Below, piece by piece: positions 1 to 12,100 of a stretch of 64,000 nt of DNA. The number at the start of each line of letters is the position of its first letter. The stretch's first letter is position 1. The notes below the pieces were generated by a model. That model had not been told where the DNA came from, ran no database searches, and saw only the letters and a list, made by a program, of their open reading frames with translations. Made by a program: the position numbers and the translations under genes. The stretch comes from Mytilus trossulus. Its lineage: Eukaryota; Mollusca; Bivalvia; Mytilida; Mytilidae. Where the stretch lies: NCBI RefSeq assembly GCF_036588685.1, contig NC_086374.1, positions 68,632,457-68,696,456 of the forward strand, given 5' to 3'.

Positions 1-320
1 GAATCAAAAGGAACATATGTCATATTAGATTATAGCAACATATGAATCTGCGAATGAGTCCTCTATAGGAGAATATTGTACTAGATCAAACATTCAAGTA
101 CTATATTTAATTACCTGATATATATCATTAAATTTACAACTTCTAGTTTCTGTCTTTTCGTCATTTGTCGATTTTTGCCATGGCTTTACAAGATAAGCTT
201 CGACTTATGGATTTGAATATTCCTTTGGTACCTTTCGCTTCTTTGGCATATTTCAGATCAAATGAATATTCCCCCTAGATTGAATGATGCAAAAAAATGT
301 TTCAAATGATTAATTATAGT

Positions 321-460
321 TATCACAGGTACCGGGACTATGATTTAGTACGTAAGACGCGAATTTCGTCTACATACGATTCATCAGTGACGCTCATATC
401 GAAAAATTTAAAACCCAAACAAGTCGAAGTCCATTTAGGATATAAAATTCCAAAAATTAT
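321..460 (+). repeat. Dispersed repeat family R1, copy 1 (partial)
   Basis: R1 is my label for the most frequent dispersed repeat here. Its signature is accaggattataatttagta, followed by an acgcgcgtttcgtctaca-like block and a cagtgacgc block. Copies of varying completeness lie at 321-460, 3059-3363 (minus), 13470-13560, 14085-14345, 16708-16790 (minus), 18203-18300 (minus), 21497-21590 (minus), 24434-24775 and 24797-24925. This copy interrupts the duplicated 3' gene segment. I recognise the sequence as very common in mussel DNA but do not know its class. Confidence 0.7.
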
Positions 461-502
461 TGTGAATGTCATGGTCATAAATTATTTGTTTGATTTTTAT
501 AG

Positions 503-595
503 GATGAAGAGAATAATTCACAGAGGAGGACACCAAATATTGGAGAATTCTTGAAACATTGGAAAATTGTGAAAATATTTTTTGTTTGTTTGTAA
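503..595 (+). pseudogene. Diverged terminal exon of an upstream ankyrin-ZU5 paralogue
   Basis: A splice-acceptor-like tract ending ttttatag precedes GATGAAGAG, exactly as at the real terminal exon 22062-22094. The downstream copy reads DEEELTEEDF and stops. Here small indels shift the frame after Asp-Glu-Glu, and the frame stays open to a TAA at 593-595. Either the paralogue has a different C-terminal tail or this exon is decayed. The rest of the paralogue is outside the window, so I cannot tell which. Without transcript data this is a homology-based call only. Confidence 0.45.
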
Positions 596-3058
596 AAATA
601 TGTATTTGTCATATATACTTAAACAATAGACAGAACAAAGATAATAATGTTTAACCAATGCTTAACATTTTATATATCTAAAAAACATTTTTTATATTCA
701 CTGACATATAGCATGGCCAGCACAATGGTTATTAATTGACTAAGAACTATTGAAGTTTGGTTTTTGTCTTTTCAACTTTGTCGGTAAAAGTATTTCGTCT
801 CCCAGTCTATCCGTAACCCATTAAGGAAATAGTCCCTGGCATGTTAAGCTCAACAGTTTTCCTTTAAAATATTTAAACATTGTGCAATGATCAAATATAA
901 ATTGAATACAAAAAGGAAAAAATTATTTTGGACCGATTTTATTTTTGTTTTTTTAAGTTTGCAGGTAAGCACATATGGAGCAGGATCTGCTTACACTTTT
1001 GGAGCACCTGAGATCACTCCTAATTTTTGTTTGGGTTCGTGTTGCTTATTCCTTATTTTTCTATGTTGTGTCATGTATTGCATTGTTTGTCTGTTTGTCT
1101 TCATTCTGTTTTAGCCAGGCGTTTTCATTTTATTTTCGATTTATGAGTTTGACCTGTCGCTCTGGTATTTTTCGTCCCTCTTTTAATGAAATAGTCCAAT
1201 TTTTACAACAAATTGTAAATGACATTACGTTTGTGTCATTTTTATCGGGGTATTTCAAGGCAGAGTTGTATATATATATATATATGTGTATTGCAGATCA
1301 TTTGAATGTAAAAAATCTCGTAAAGCAGTGTACAATTTTCCCTAAAACTACTTATAGTTGTAGTGCTATAAAAATAACAACATAAGTAAGTATTTGTCTG
1401 AAATTACTTAAAAATGAAATATCCCTGCATGCGGTTTTCCCCCTATGACAAGCGATGATTTGTTTTTAATGTCCCTGGTATTGATTTTGTTTCCTTGACG
1501 TGATCGTCTTTCCCTCTGATATACATGTTGAATTCTTACTTGGGGTGTTTTCCTTTTTGTCTTTAGTAAATTGTCATTTTTAATTGATTAACTCTCTAAC
1601 TCACGACATTTTATAATGACCTGTCAAACCATAAAGTCCTCAATTTAACAATCTTGTTTTAAAAATACAGTACTACATGTGTTTGATTGTTAGAATATGC
1701 AAAACCTATCTCTTTATTTGGAAGATTTCATCCAGTTGTTACAAGTTTGTATTGAACAAGGGCTTACTAGTAGCATTTCGTTCTAGCACAATCCTTGTTT
1801 CAGTATTATTTTGCACTTTCAAATACTTTCTATAATGAAGTTTGCAATTGTTTAACCTTCAGTTTTCAGATGATCTCGTTACCGTTAACCAAAAGTAAAG
1901 TTTTTACAAGAATATGTTAGTTTGTTTTATATGAATTGGGTCCTTCATTTAAAATTAAAAAAAAATCATTTCGCCATTATTATCTATTCTTTATATTTTG
2001 ACACCTAATATGTGTTCGACATAAAACCATTTTTGAGCATGACTAGAGACAACTGAATACAGGTTATACGAAGGACTCTGTGATAATTAATATGTTGAAA
2101 TCATATGTACAGTGGAGACAAAAGGAGATTATCATGTTCCTAGATGAAACTATGCCACGAAGTCATAGGAAAAACAAAGCAAAAACTGCAGTGAAAACCT
2201 TAAAACTCTAATCAGCAGAACAAACAGTGATGTAAGTAGCTGCAGTAACAACAAAGAAACATTCATATGAGATGTTGAAAAGGGGAGCTTAACAAAACTT
2301 CAATATAAACCAAACAATAAACAAATAAAAGAAATGATTGACAATTTCTAGTGGAAAACTCTTGTAGCTCAAAAAGAACATGAAAGGTACACTATGATTC
2401 CTTATTTAACCCTACTGGACCATACAAATGCAGGACACGTTCAATAACTCATGTGTGTGGGTCATCTACCAAATGGAAAACAAGGACAGCTTACACTGGC
2501 AGAAAACTATTTACCTCGTTTGTGTTTTGTGGCGAGACAAACGTTAATCAATGGTGAAGAGGAAGAAAAAGGAGACTGAGAAGGAAATCTAATATTTGAA
2601 AGGTAAAAAATCAGAAAGATCAAATGGATACAATTGCAGTGAGATTTAAGTAATCATTTAAGCAAACTAAACCTAGACTGAGGGCAATTAATCACGTGAA
2701 ATAAATTTTATCTATCAATGAGGTTGGTAAAGGGTTATTTTCATGCAACGTGTTTTGCCATTTTTTATTTCGCATGCAGACTTGAAATAGGTTCGTTATT
2801 CACCGTGTTTTGTGAAATCGGTAAAAAGATCAACGTGCAAGACATTTTTAATTATTTGTTCATCGTGAAATGGCAATTGTATTTCGCGTTCTTCCGTGCA
2901 GATAGCCTCTCTTTACGCCCCTCATCAACCTATTGACAATATGTGTTCACAATTAACTAGTTCTGAAACAGTAAGATCCCACAACATGATAATGTCGAAC
3001 AACCTAAAGTTCCCGAGTGTCTCTGTTTACTAGAAATGAAGTTATCATTCCAAGTTTA

Positions 3059-3363
3059 TCACCAGCCCAGTAGTCAACACTTCGGTGTTGACATGAATAT
3101 CATTAATATGGTCATTTTATACAAATTTCCTGTTTACAAAACTTTGATTTTTTCGAAAAACTAAGGATTTTCTTATACCAGGCATAGATAACCTTAGACG
3201 TATTTGGCACAACTTTTTGGGATTTTAAATCCTCATTGCTCTTCAACATTTTACTTGTTTGGCTTAATTAATATTTTGATATGAGCGTCACTGATGAGTC
3301 TTATGTAGACGAAACGCGCGTCTGGCGTACTGAATTATAATCCTGGTACCTTTGATAACTATT
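3059..3363 (-). repeat. Dispersed repeat R1, near full length
   Basis: This is the reverse-complement counterpart of 24434-24775. It runs from the accagcccagtagtcaacac block, through the fragment about a cell-free-looking non-coding middle (cctgtttacaaaactttga), to the agacgaaacgcgcgtctggc block and a terminal tcctggtacctttgataact. The two copies share their whole length with scattered substitutions. No open frame of significance is conserved. Confidence 0.7.
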
Positions 3364-4270
3364 TGGTTATAACAATAGTGTCACAAGTAATTCCGCTGCC
3401 AAAACCTATAAATGCAAATCTGATTAAAAAAACTCGCTTTCACATTGTGCTGTTATATCCACCCAGTTGCATATGTTTAAGCAATACCGGTATCTGGACT
3501 GAATTTATCAACCAAATTGTATGTACCCATTTATGCAATAATGATATCCAAAATGAACGAATACAATCCCTATCAAAGTAACCACATTCCGCAACAGGTT
3601 CTTGCTTACTGCAAAGTAACTAACAAATCCACCATGACCTAACCGGATAACACATTTTGTATGAATTATACAGGAAATAACACCATTTTGTGATTAGAAA
3701 CTAAACAAAATAATAGAATTGTTAAATACTTCAGAAAAAGATAGCTTTCAGACACTGCTTTGAGAATATCAAAAGAAAAGATAGGGTCACCGCACGTTTT
3801 TTCCCGGCTAAAATACAAAATAGGAAAATTCCATGTAGAATCCTTCAGGAAATGCACTGTTTTAGAGTTACCTCCCCTTAAATTGCCAATTAAAAAAAAA
3901 AAAAAAAACTAAAAATAATTAACACTTGCAAACATATTAATATTTATAAGTTATATTCTTATAAATTGGTTCTTATAAATAAATTATCTGCATTCCTGCA
4001 TCAAATTTTGCTAACTTGATGGAAAATCTGGACTTTTGGTTCTATGATTTTTACAATCCAAGATGGAGGAAGACACCTATACTACCTTAAAAGATATATT
4101 TCACGACGTGGAGATGACTCGAGTCGTTTTGGAATTTTATTTGAAACTTGTTTCAATGGCAACAAAACTAAAAGCATATAACATAGAATGAACTGACCAT
4201 TTGTATATATAAATATATATCTTGCCTGCAATTAGCTTCAGTTGGAGTAGTTTTGCGAAACCAGTTGTTA

Positions 4271-4798
4271 ATCTGTTTTCTGTGGTTAAGATTTATTAAA
4301 ATGTGTTCCTTGTAAATATCTTGTAAAATTACAAGACATGGAATACTAGATTTTAGCTTAGGTAATTCTAATAAACAAATATTCAATACAGCATACCATG
4401 TAGGAATAAAGCGAAAAGGTATTATGACATGTATATGATGTTTTTTTGTATGTACATAACCTTGTGATTCAACTTTGATATACCATACTTGCATTTGTCA
4501 GTTTTATTGCTGACTCCTTATATGATTTCTTGCTGACTCCTTATCTGTTTTCTGTGGTTAAGATTTATTAAAATGTGTTCCTTGTAAATATCTTGTAAAA
4601 TTACAAGACATGGAATACTAGATTTTAGCTTAGGTAATTCTAATAAACAAATATTCAATACAGCATACCATGTAGGAATAAAGCGAAAAGGTATTATGAC
4701 ATGTATATGATGTTTTTTTGTATGTACATAACCTTGTGATTCAACTTTGATATACCATACTTGCATTTGTCAGTTTTATTGCTGACTCCTTATATGAT
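4271..4798. repeat. Tandem direct duplication, two 256-bp copies offset by 272 bp
   Basis: Copy 1 (4271-4526) and copy 2 (4543-4798) look essentially identical, starting at tctgttttctgtggttaag and ending at ctgactccttatatgat. A 16-base spacer separates them and repeats part of the unit's own end (tgctgactcctta). The near identity implies a recent event. The parallel minus-strand reading frames in both copies simply reflect the duplication, and I do not regard them as coding. The locus is upstream of the ankyrin-ZU5 start. Confidence 0.85.
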
Positions 4799-6150
4799 CG
4801 TATTTAGGAGTCACGAAATGTTCCTAATACGAATGATATGTAAAGGATTAATTTTGAGTTGATCATAAGTTAACATTAGTGTATCTAATATAAGCCAACT
4901 TAGAACAAAAATGAAGACCATAAAATATTTCATCTTTATCCATACTAACAAACTTGCCTCTGAACTTGGTGATTACATTTATTGTATAGTCCAATTTTCC
5001 TAGACAGACAACAGATAAAAACTTAATGACAATGACTTGCTGGTGATAACAAAAGTATGAGCTAGCAATCTTTATTTAACAGTTAGGCCATTTGGAGTCT
5101 GATTCTGAACTATGAGAAATTAAGTTTCAAGACCTTCCATATTGTTGAAAACCAAATAGCCTTGGACAGAAAATTGTATCAACTAACCAGAATGATGTTT
5201 TTAGGAAATGATCGCTTCATCTTGCAGCAGGATGCTACCAAAAGGAGAGATTAAATTGACGATGGTGAAAGTAATAAATGTATAAATGAATTTAGTAAGC
5301 GAGTTGATAGATTATTCGGTGAGACGACGTTGAAATTCATCACTGATAAGTCGAACCTAAACGAAACGGTCGCCTGTAGTTCAAGATAAAAGCATAACAT
5401 TTATTATCTGTTATTTGCATTTTATGGGACTGGGTCGACACTGGTCCTTATGATCTACCAGTACCTAAGCAGATCATCCGGTCAATAGTCAGTACTTTGG
5501 TATAGACAAATTTATACAATACAATTATTAGAATTGTCAGTATATGAATTTTAAAATTATGAATAAATGTAAAATTATTAAAAAAAAACTAATGTTTCAA
5601 CTGCCTCAGGTAAGCAGAAACTGCACGAATATTATTCAGAGGGCTTGAAGCTGTGTAAAAAAACAGAAATAAAATTGTGAAAGGAAATGGGAAATTTGTC
5701 AAAACGACAAAAACCCGACCATAAAGCAGACAACGGTTTTTAATTATATAAAATGAAAGTAAAGACAAACTATTCACATGAGTTAAACATCGGATTGTAT
5801 AAAAGTGTAAATATACCTTGCAGGTCACTCAAACAAAAGAGAAATAACTATGCATTAAAATTCGAACTGCTTCCTGGAAAAATATGTTTTGGTATTTTTA
5901 ATAACCGACCAATAAATATAATTATATAATAGTGACAGGTTTATGTATTTCTTTTTATTTCTGCAGATAAAGGTGTCCTTTGTTTCAATGAATACTCCGT
6001 TACCAAAAGTAAAGTTATACTTTCTTAAATGAAAGAAATCTTGTCATAAACCATTTAAATTTTTGTAGAATCTCCAAGGGTCAATCAACATCCACAAAGA
6101 AAACAGAATTATACTAAGTTTACTCTTCTACTTTCTAATTGTACAAAGAA

Positions 6151-9100
6151 ATGAGCACTGAAGGTAAGTTTTTAAGATTCTATTTTGCTTGTATACCTTC
6201 AAATAAAAATTGAGCATAGATATGAGGTGTTTATCAAAGAGACAAAAACCAGACGAAAGAGCAGAATACAGTCGAAGGCTACCAATGGGTTTTAAACATT
6301 GCGAGAAAAAATCCGCATACGGAGGCGTGTTTCAGCTGGCCCCTTAAAAAAGACTAATTCGGTGATATTGAGCGTCATACTAAACCCCGAAAGATATAAA
6401 TGATATAGAATTGAAAATCGTACAATACCAACAATGTCCGAAACTCCTAAATTGGGACATGCGCAAAATGGCAACATAAAATAACTTTTTTTTAAATAAA
6501 TGTCAATTTAAATCTACATATAAAGCTATACATGAAATTATATATGACAAATTATGTACTGTATTTATTAATTTAATAGTATATTACTTTAATTCAATTC
6601 TGAACAGTTATCGCTACAGGCGTGACTCTGAAAACTGCACCATCTGCTAGAAGAACCAAATCCCACTCTAGAGCAAATCGAGTGCGTCCTAAGGATGAAC
6701 TAACTGGCCTCAAAATAGTTGTTACTCCAAAAGATACGAAAGAGTTTGTAAGTGTACATCAGTTGATTTATGTCCATTATGGTATTGTAGATGTCTAGGT
6801 TGCATTTTGTAAATACAGCTGTTTCTCAAAACACGCCTCTTTTGAGGAGAACTTGAATATTCATAGAAAATTAATTTTGTTTACATACTGGTTCCCAATT
6901 ATGCTCTCTGTGTTCCATCTCACAGAGACATAACTTGGGAATTTTATCAGTTAATTTAAATGTGCATATCGTTTACATTGAAATTTGTGGTAACCTTTCA
7001 GTCGAGGTAGGGGTATTTTGATTGTGTTATATTAAACTCTATGCCACACAGCCCTATATTTTGACCTTGGAAAATAATTGTGGTGCATATGAACTTTCAA
7101 TTCTAGGATAAGATTTTTTTTTAAAACTTCATAGTAAAAGTTGTACAGTTTTAGCCGTAAAAGGAGTTCCTATGGGAAATTGAATTGTCATTATTTACAG
7201 ATTGCAACCTCTATGCATATCAAAGTTATTGAAACCATTGTCGGAGTTCAGTGTTTTGTGATCTATCATTTATAAGGATGTCAACGTCGAGTATTGCTCG
7301 GTTGTACCGAGTATCGAATACCAGAATGACACTCGTCTATTAATCAGTTTCCTCTTAGAATTTTGTTGTTGTCTTGAGCTTAAACAAAGCACCTTCTTGG
7401 TAATAATATTAATCAAATGTAACCAAATGTGAAACACGATTCTAACTTTTGCGTTTAACTATCATTTAAATAGAGGTTTTTTTGCTAATCTTAGTCATTC
7501 CTCCACCTCTGTACCATCAGAGCATATATTTTTTTGTCAGCATGACTGTTATTCACCTAATAAAGTTGAGAAATCGCCTCGTCCAAGAAAAAAAGATACA
7601 ATTATTGTTATAACAAAAATAAGAACAAGTTCGTTGCCACCTGTGTCGACCCTCAGAAAATGCTTAAATGCATTCAAAGTTATAATTATCCCCCCTTTTG
7701 TTGATCATTAAAAATGTTTTTTAAAGATTCGAAAAAACTGTTGTTTGGGAAATAATATTCTTTAGATATTAATTATTTACTGGATTTGATTTTTGTCAGT
7801 TCATATAATTAGTACATGTGGTAAATGAGTTATTAATTAGGGTATAAAATACCTTGGACTATTTTCTTGTCCTAGGTATTAATATTGATTTTTAAAAATA
7901 CGTCCATAAGACAACGACTCAAATTACATAAAGTGGGTATACTTTTGGTTTCCAGTTCGTAAATGTTTGTCCGAACGAGTACTCGAGTATTGCTCGGTTA
8001 TCCAACGAGTACTCGATTAATAAGTCTTCATCGAGTTGACATCGCTACTTTTTTACAATTGAAACCATAATGTAAAAAAGCCACAACGTTTTAAGGATGT
8101 ACTTAGGTGAGGTTAGGTGAAAATAAATAAATTAAGAAGTTAAAATTGATACTATAAGCTGGTAGAGTATCAATTAAGGATAAAAATAAGCTAAAAATAT
8201 TGATAGGTCATGGACCTCCTTTTCGAGATATTTGAGATTTAAAATATGGCGGGAAAAGGTTGACTCGGACTTCTACCTTATATTTGCATTGATATTATTA
8301 GGTCTCAAAACAAAAGAAAGAAAATTAAGAATCTTCTAAAATTTTGGTAAATGACCTTTCATGAGCTATTAAGTCTTATATGAAAAAAATGGGTGTTATG
8401 GGGCAAAATATTTTACATTGTATTGTATGGAAAAACACCAAGGAGTCCGAACATTTGACACAAATTACAAAACCTCACCTTAGTACATCCTTAAAAGATT
8501 TATTTGAAATATATATATATATATAGTTACGTACATATGATTATTCTTTGCTTTCATACATAATAATGCTTGCAAAACCTTTTTTCAAGGTCTGCAAAAA
8601 ATATAAACATACGAAATGTATATGCCATTTTAAAAATAAATTATATTAAAAGAGAGATACAGTTTTTCTCTCAAAAAATCTTTGTAAAAAAATTATCAGA
8701 TCTCTTCAGTCTGCTAACGCATTGCGCATAAAAAAAAATCAATATATCAAAATCAACATATCAACAAGGTAAACAAACCTATAATTTGTGATTAACGACA
8801 CTGTATGGTAATTTTCAAAACAAAGCTAAAGACAAGGCTTGTAAAGTAATTAATTGACAACTATTTCTAGACAGTTCAGTTAGTATTATAATGTCTATTA
8901 AAGGAACTAATTTTTGATGTGCTTAATAAAAGTACCATATTGGCGTTGCAGCAAACATTGTTCTTTAATGTTAAAATGTTATAAAACTGGTCTTATAAAA
9001 GATTTTCAGAATCAAGACATAGCCCTTTCGTTTTACATTTTAAATGCAACCTAAGCTTGGCTCAACAGATTGACAAAACAACGGACTGTACAGCTTATAT

Positions 9101-12100
9101 AAAGATGATACGTCTCCAAGTTAGAATTCTTGTAAATTGATTCATGAAAACTCAAAACAATAAAACAGATTTATCACATATTATTTTACTTAGTTGCAGT
9201 CTTGAACCTTCCAGTCGCAGTTAAATGTTCGGTTTTCATTTTTGCCAAGCAACAACTACTAGTATTGAAAGCGAACAACAAGTTCTTATGGTGCATTCCG
9301 CCAAATTTGATAACACGGACATAGAAAAGAAGTGCTTAATAAACATGTATAACAAATTTACCATGATTGTTTTTATTTGTAGAATCGCCTGGGAATACAG
9401 TTGTTGCAAGTGATACGTAATGGGAATGCAAAACAAGCATTAAAACTGATTGGTCAAAATGCAGATGTATCTTTTTGTGACCAGGTGAGAATGATATTTA
9501 GTTTTTTTGGTGAAGTTAGAAATGCTTTTTTGTATCAATTGCTTGCTTTTTTCTCGTTAGCAAGAACAAAAAGACCCTTAACATTAAAGCCGAACTCCGA
9601 GGCCACTTTTATTTTTAATCGTAAATGGCAGTTAAAATGTACTTATAAACCCGTGATTCACAAATGTCGGAACCAGGTATAAAAACGATTATTACGTGAC
9701 CGTAAATAGAAGACACGTAAATCGCAAACAATTGTTTACCTCCTTTTTGTACTATTTTACTTCTGAAGTATTTTTTTAGTTATATCAACTAATAGTTAAA
9801 CAATTTTCTCAATAGTTATAATGAAATAATAATCAGTTAACGCAAAAAGTAAAAATAAATCAAATATAAAGACGTCAGAAGTCATAAATAGAAATAAGAG
9901 AATGTGATATGAGTGACAATGAGACAACTCTCCATCAACAATGTGTAAAAATTAAAACCATATGAGGCCAATACGCAGGTTGGTCCAAAAACAATATTCA
10001 AATATTTACTGTCGTGTAAGGATATTCGAAAAACCAATAAGCTCATATATATCGTTTCTAACATAACGAACCCTATATGAACCACATCACCGCACAACTA
10101 ACGATGTTATAAGATTTATACAGGTACAACCCACATCTTCTAAATATCTGACTTTATAATCTACCAGTAACACATATATTACTTGTATTTTACTTCAGAT
10201 ACAGACATAACGAATGAGTTGGGAAAAGAAGGGACAAAAGAACATTATCATCATAAAAAATAAACATTATTGTTAGTCAATGTAAATCACCTCTTCTATA
10301 TAGAATTTCTCTTGTGAACCTAAATCTTTTCTCATTTTGATATCCACGCACCCTTAGTTCTGACAACACCCGATACATGTTCCAATAGGTACTGAAATGG
10401 GAAAAATATATATGTTTAAACTCAATTTATACATAAAACATCTAATTAATTGATTCTTTTAAATATTTTTTTTTCAGATGAGTCAACTAACTAATTTTAA
10501 ACATTGACTAATTATAGGCTGGATGGAGTGCAATGCACCATGCAGCTTCTAACGGCTTTGTGGAACTAATTATACAACTGAGAGAGAAAGAGGCATTAGT
10601 TGACGCCTTAGATTGTGTAAGTAACCGTGTGTAAGTACTGAATGACAAAAAAGAGCTTTTTCATATGTAAATATTGGACCAACCTTATTGATGTTTAAGA
10701 AAAGGCAGTTGAATTAAATCTTTTACTTTTGAAAATGATGATAAAATTATTCAATCCATAACTTTCATTGTTATTGTTAGCAATTTATATTGTTAGTTAA
10801 ATTAATCAATTACCTGTACATTAACTTCTGAAACAATACAAAATGTCAATGAAACATGTGTAGTATACCAAAACTGTTTATTTCAGTCGAATGAAACACC
10901 ATTACACAAAGCGTCGAGGAAGGGCCATGCTGAAGCAGTTATAGTACTCATAACGTTTGGCGCAGATATTAGTGCTGTAAACAGTGTAAGATGATATTAT
11001 TCCCAATTTATTGCGTCGGGTATAATGCATTGACCCGTCCGTCTGTCTGTCCGTTCGTCAGTCCTGGTCTTGCTATTGAAACTACTCTGAAACCACACAG
11101 CAGAATTCCATGAAACTTTGTAGATGTGAATATCGACGGGAAATTATGATTTAAATTGGTTTTTTCTAGGAGTTATGCCCCTTTGAATATATTGGCATCA
11201 ATATACTACTGCAGCAGTTTGTCATTGCAACTCCTATAAATCACACAACATAATTTCGTGAAGCCTTTTAGATAACAAAGACATACTAAATAGATGTTCA
11301 TATCGGTAGGAAATTACGATTCAACTTTTTTTTTTACTAAGGAATGATCTGTAAATGTAACTGTACATCTGTATATTGTTTCAACAATTTCAGTAAAGTG
11401 TCGTTTTCTTTTATCATACAAGAAGAAGACAAAAAACACACTACAGTTGTGTTTTATTGTTTTTCTCTATACTTTATAGAATGGAGAAACTGCATTAGAG
11501 ATTGCAGTGAAAGCTGGCCAAACTACAGTCGTAGAGACTTTGTGCATGCTTGGAGTTGAAGTTTTGTTGCAAGACTGGGTTTGTTGCTTTATTTAATAAT
11601 CGGAGTCAGTATATACAAAAAAAATATTTGAAACTAATTGCAGTTAACAGAATTCAACTTTTATATGCAAAAAATTGTTATGAAGCAACCTGATTTCGAT
11701 TATTTGGAACCTCATTGATAGTATAAAAATTTGTCAGTCTCTAAAAATTACATCATTGAATGTCGATTTTATTTTATAAAAAATGTATATATATATTATA
11801 TTTAATACATGAAAACAAAGATTCAAATAACACTCATTTATTAAAAACTTATACAAAACTTTTTTTGCGGGTCGCATCATTCAACGAAATCGGTCTTCCA
11901 TGTTAAGTCAAAACACATTTTATTGTTCAAAATCACGAATGGATCAGAAATAAGTTTAACAGCTTAGTAACGTTTTCATCTTCCTACTGCCACCTTTCCA
12001 TGTTTCAACTTTTCTTCTTGCATTCGTTTGAATCACTGGACATGATCAGCACAAACGCAACTAAGGGTCAAATTACACTTACTTTGTCACCACTCCACAA

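Larger units (their letters stand above)
1..2310 (+). repeat. Segmental duplicate of the 3' end of the ankyrin-ZU5 gene (upstream copy)
   Basis: Long stretches match 21740-23090 in the same order and orientation. Matching blocks include the sequence around 60-170, the exon-like segment at 503, the block about 548-800 (shared run gaactattgaagtttggttt), about 1610-1930 (shared tttgcaattgttt, and accaaaa followed by taaagttt) and about 2230-2300 (shared gttgaaaaggggagctta). The downstream member carries the last coding exon of the ankyrin-ZU5 gene, so this copy is probably the tail of a tandem upstream paralogue whose body lies left of the window. A dispersed repeat (321-460) sits inside this copy only, and about 800-1600 has no obvious counterpart, so the copies have diverged by insertion or deletion. 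Confidence 0.7.
2311..6150. other. Upstream intergenic region of the ankyrin-ZU5 gene
   Basis: Apart from the R1 copy at 3059-3363, the tandem duplication at 4271-4798 and a short fragment of repeat family R2 at about 5676-5735, I see no gene here. Two acceptor-like tracts (ttatttctgcag ending about 5966, and tttttgtag ending about 6068) could bound a 5' non-coding exon leading to the ATG at 6151, but this cannot be settled from sequence. A run of A lies at about 3891-3908. Confidence 0.5.

Noticed and set aside
887..1385. Overlapping plus-strand frames near 1 kb rich in Phe and Leu
   Set aside because: They are low-complexity T-rich frames typical of AT-rich repeats. They fall in a part of the duplicated segment with no counterpart in the other copy.
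4168..4766. Two similar minus-strand proteins (108 and 82 residues)
   Set aside because: They are identical only because the DNA was tandemly duplicated. No domain and no codon-position signal are seen.
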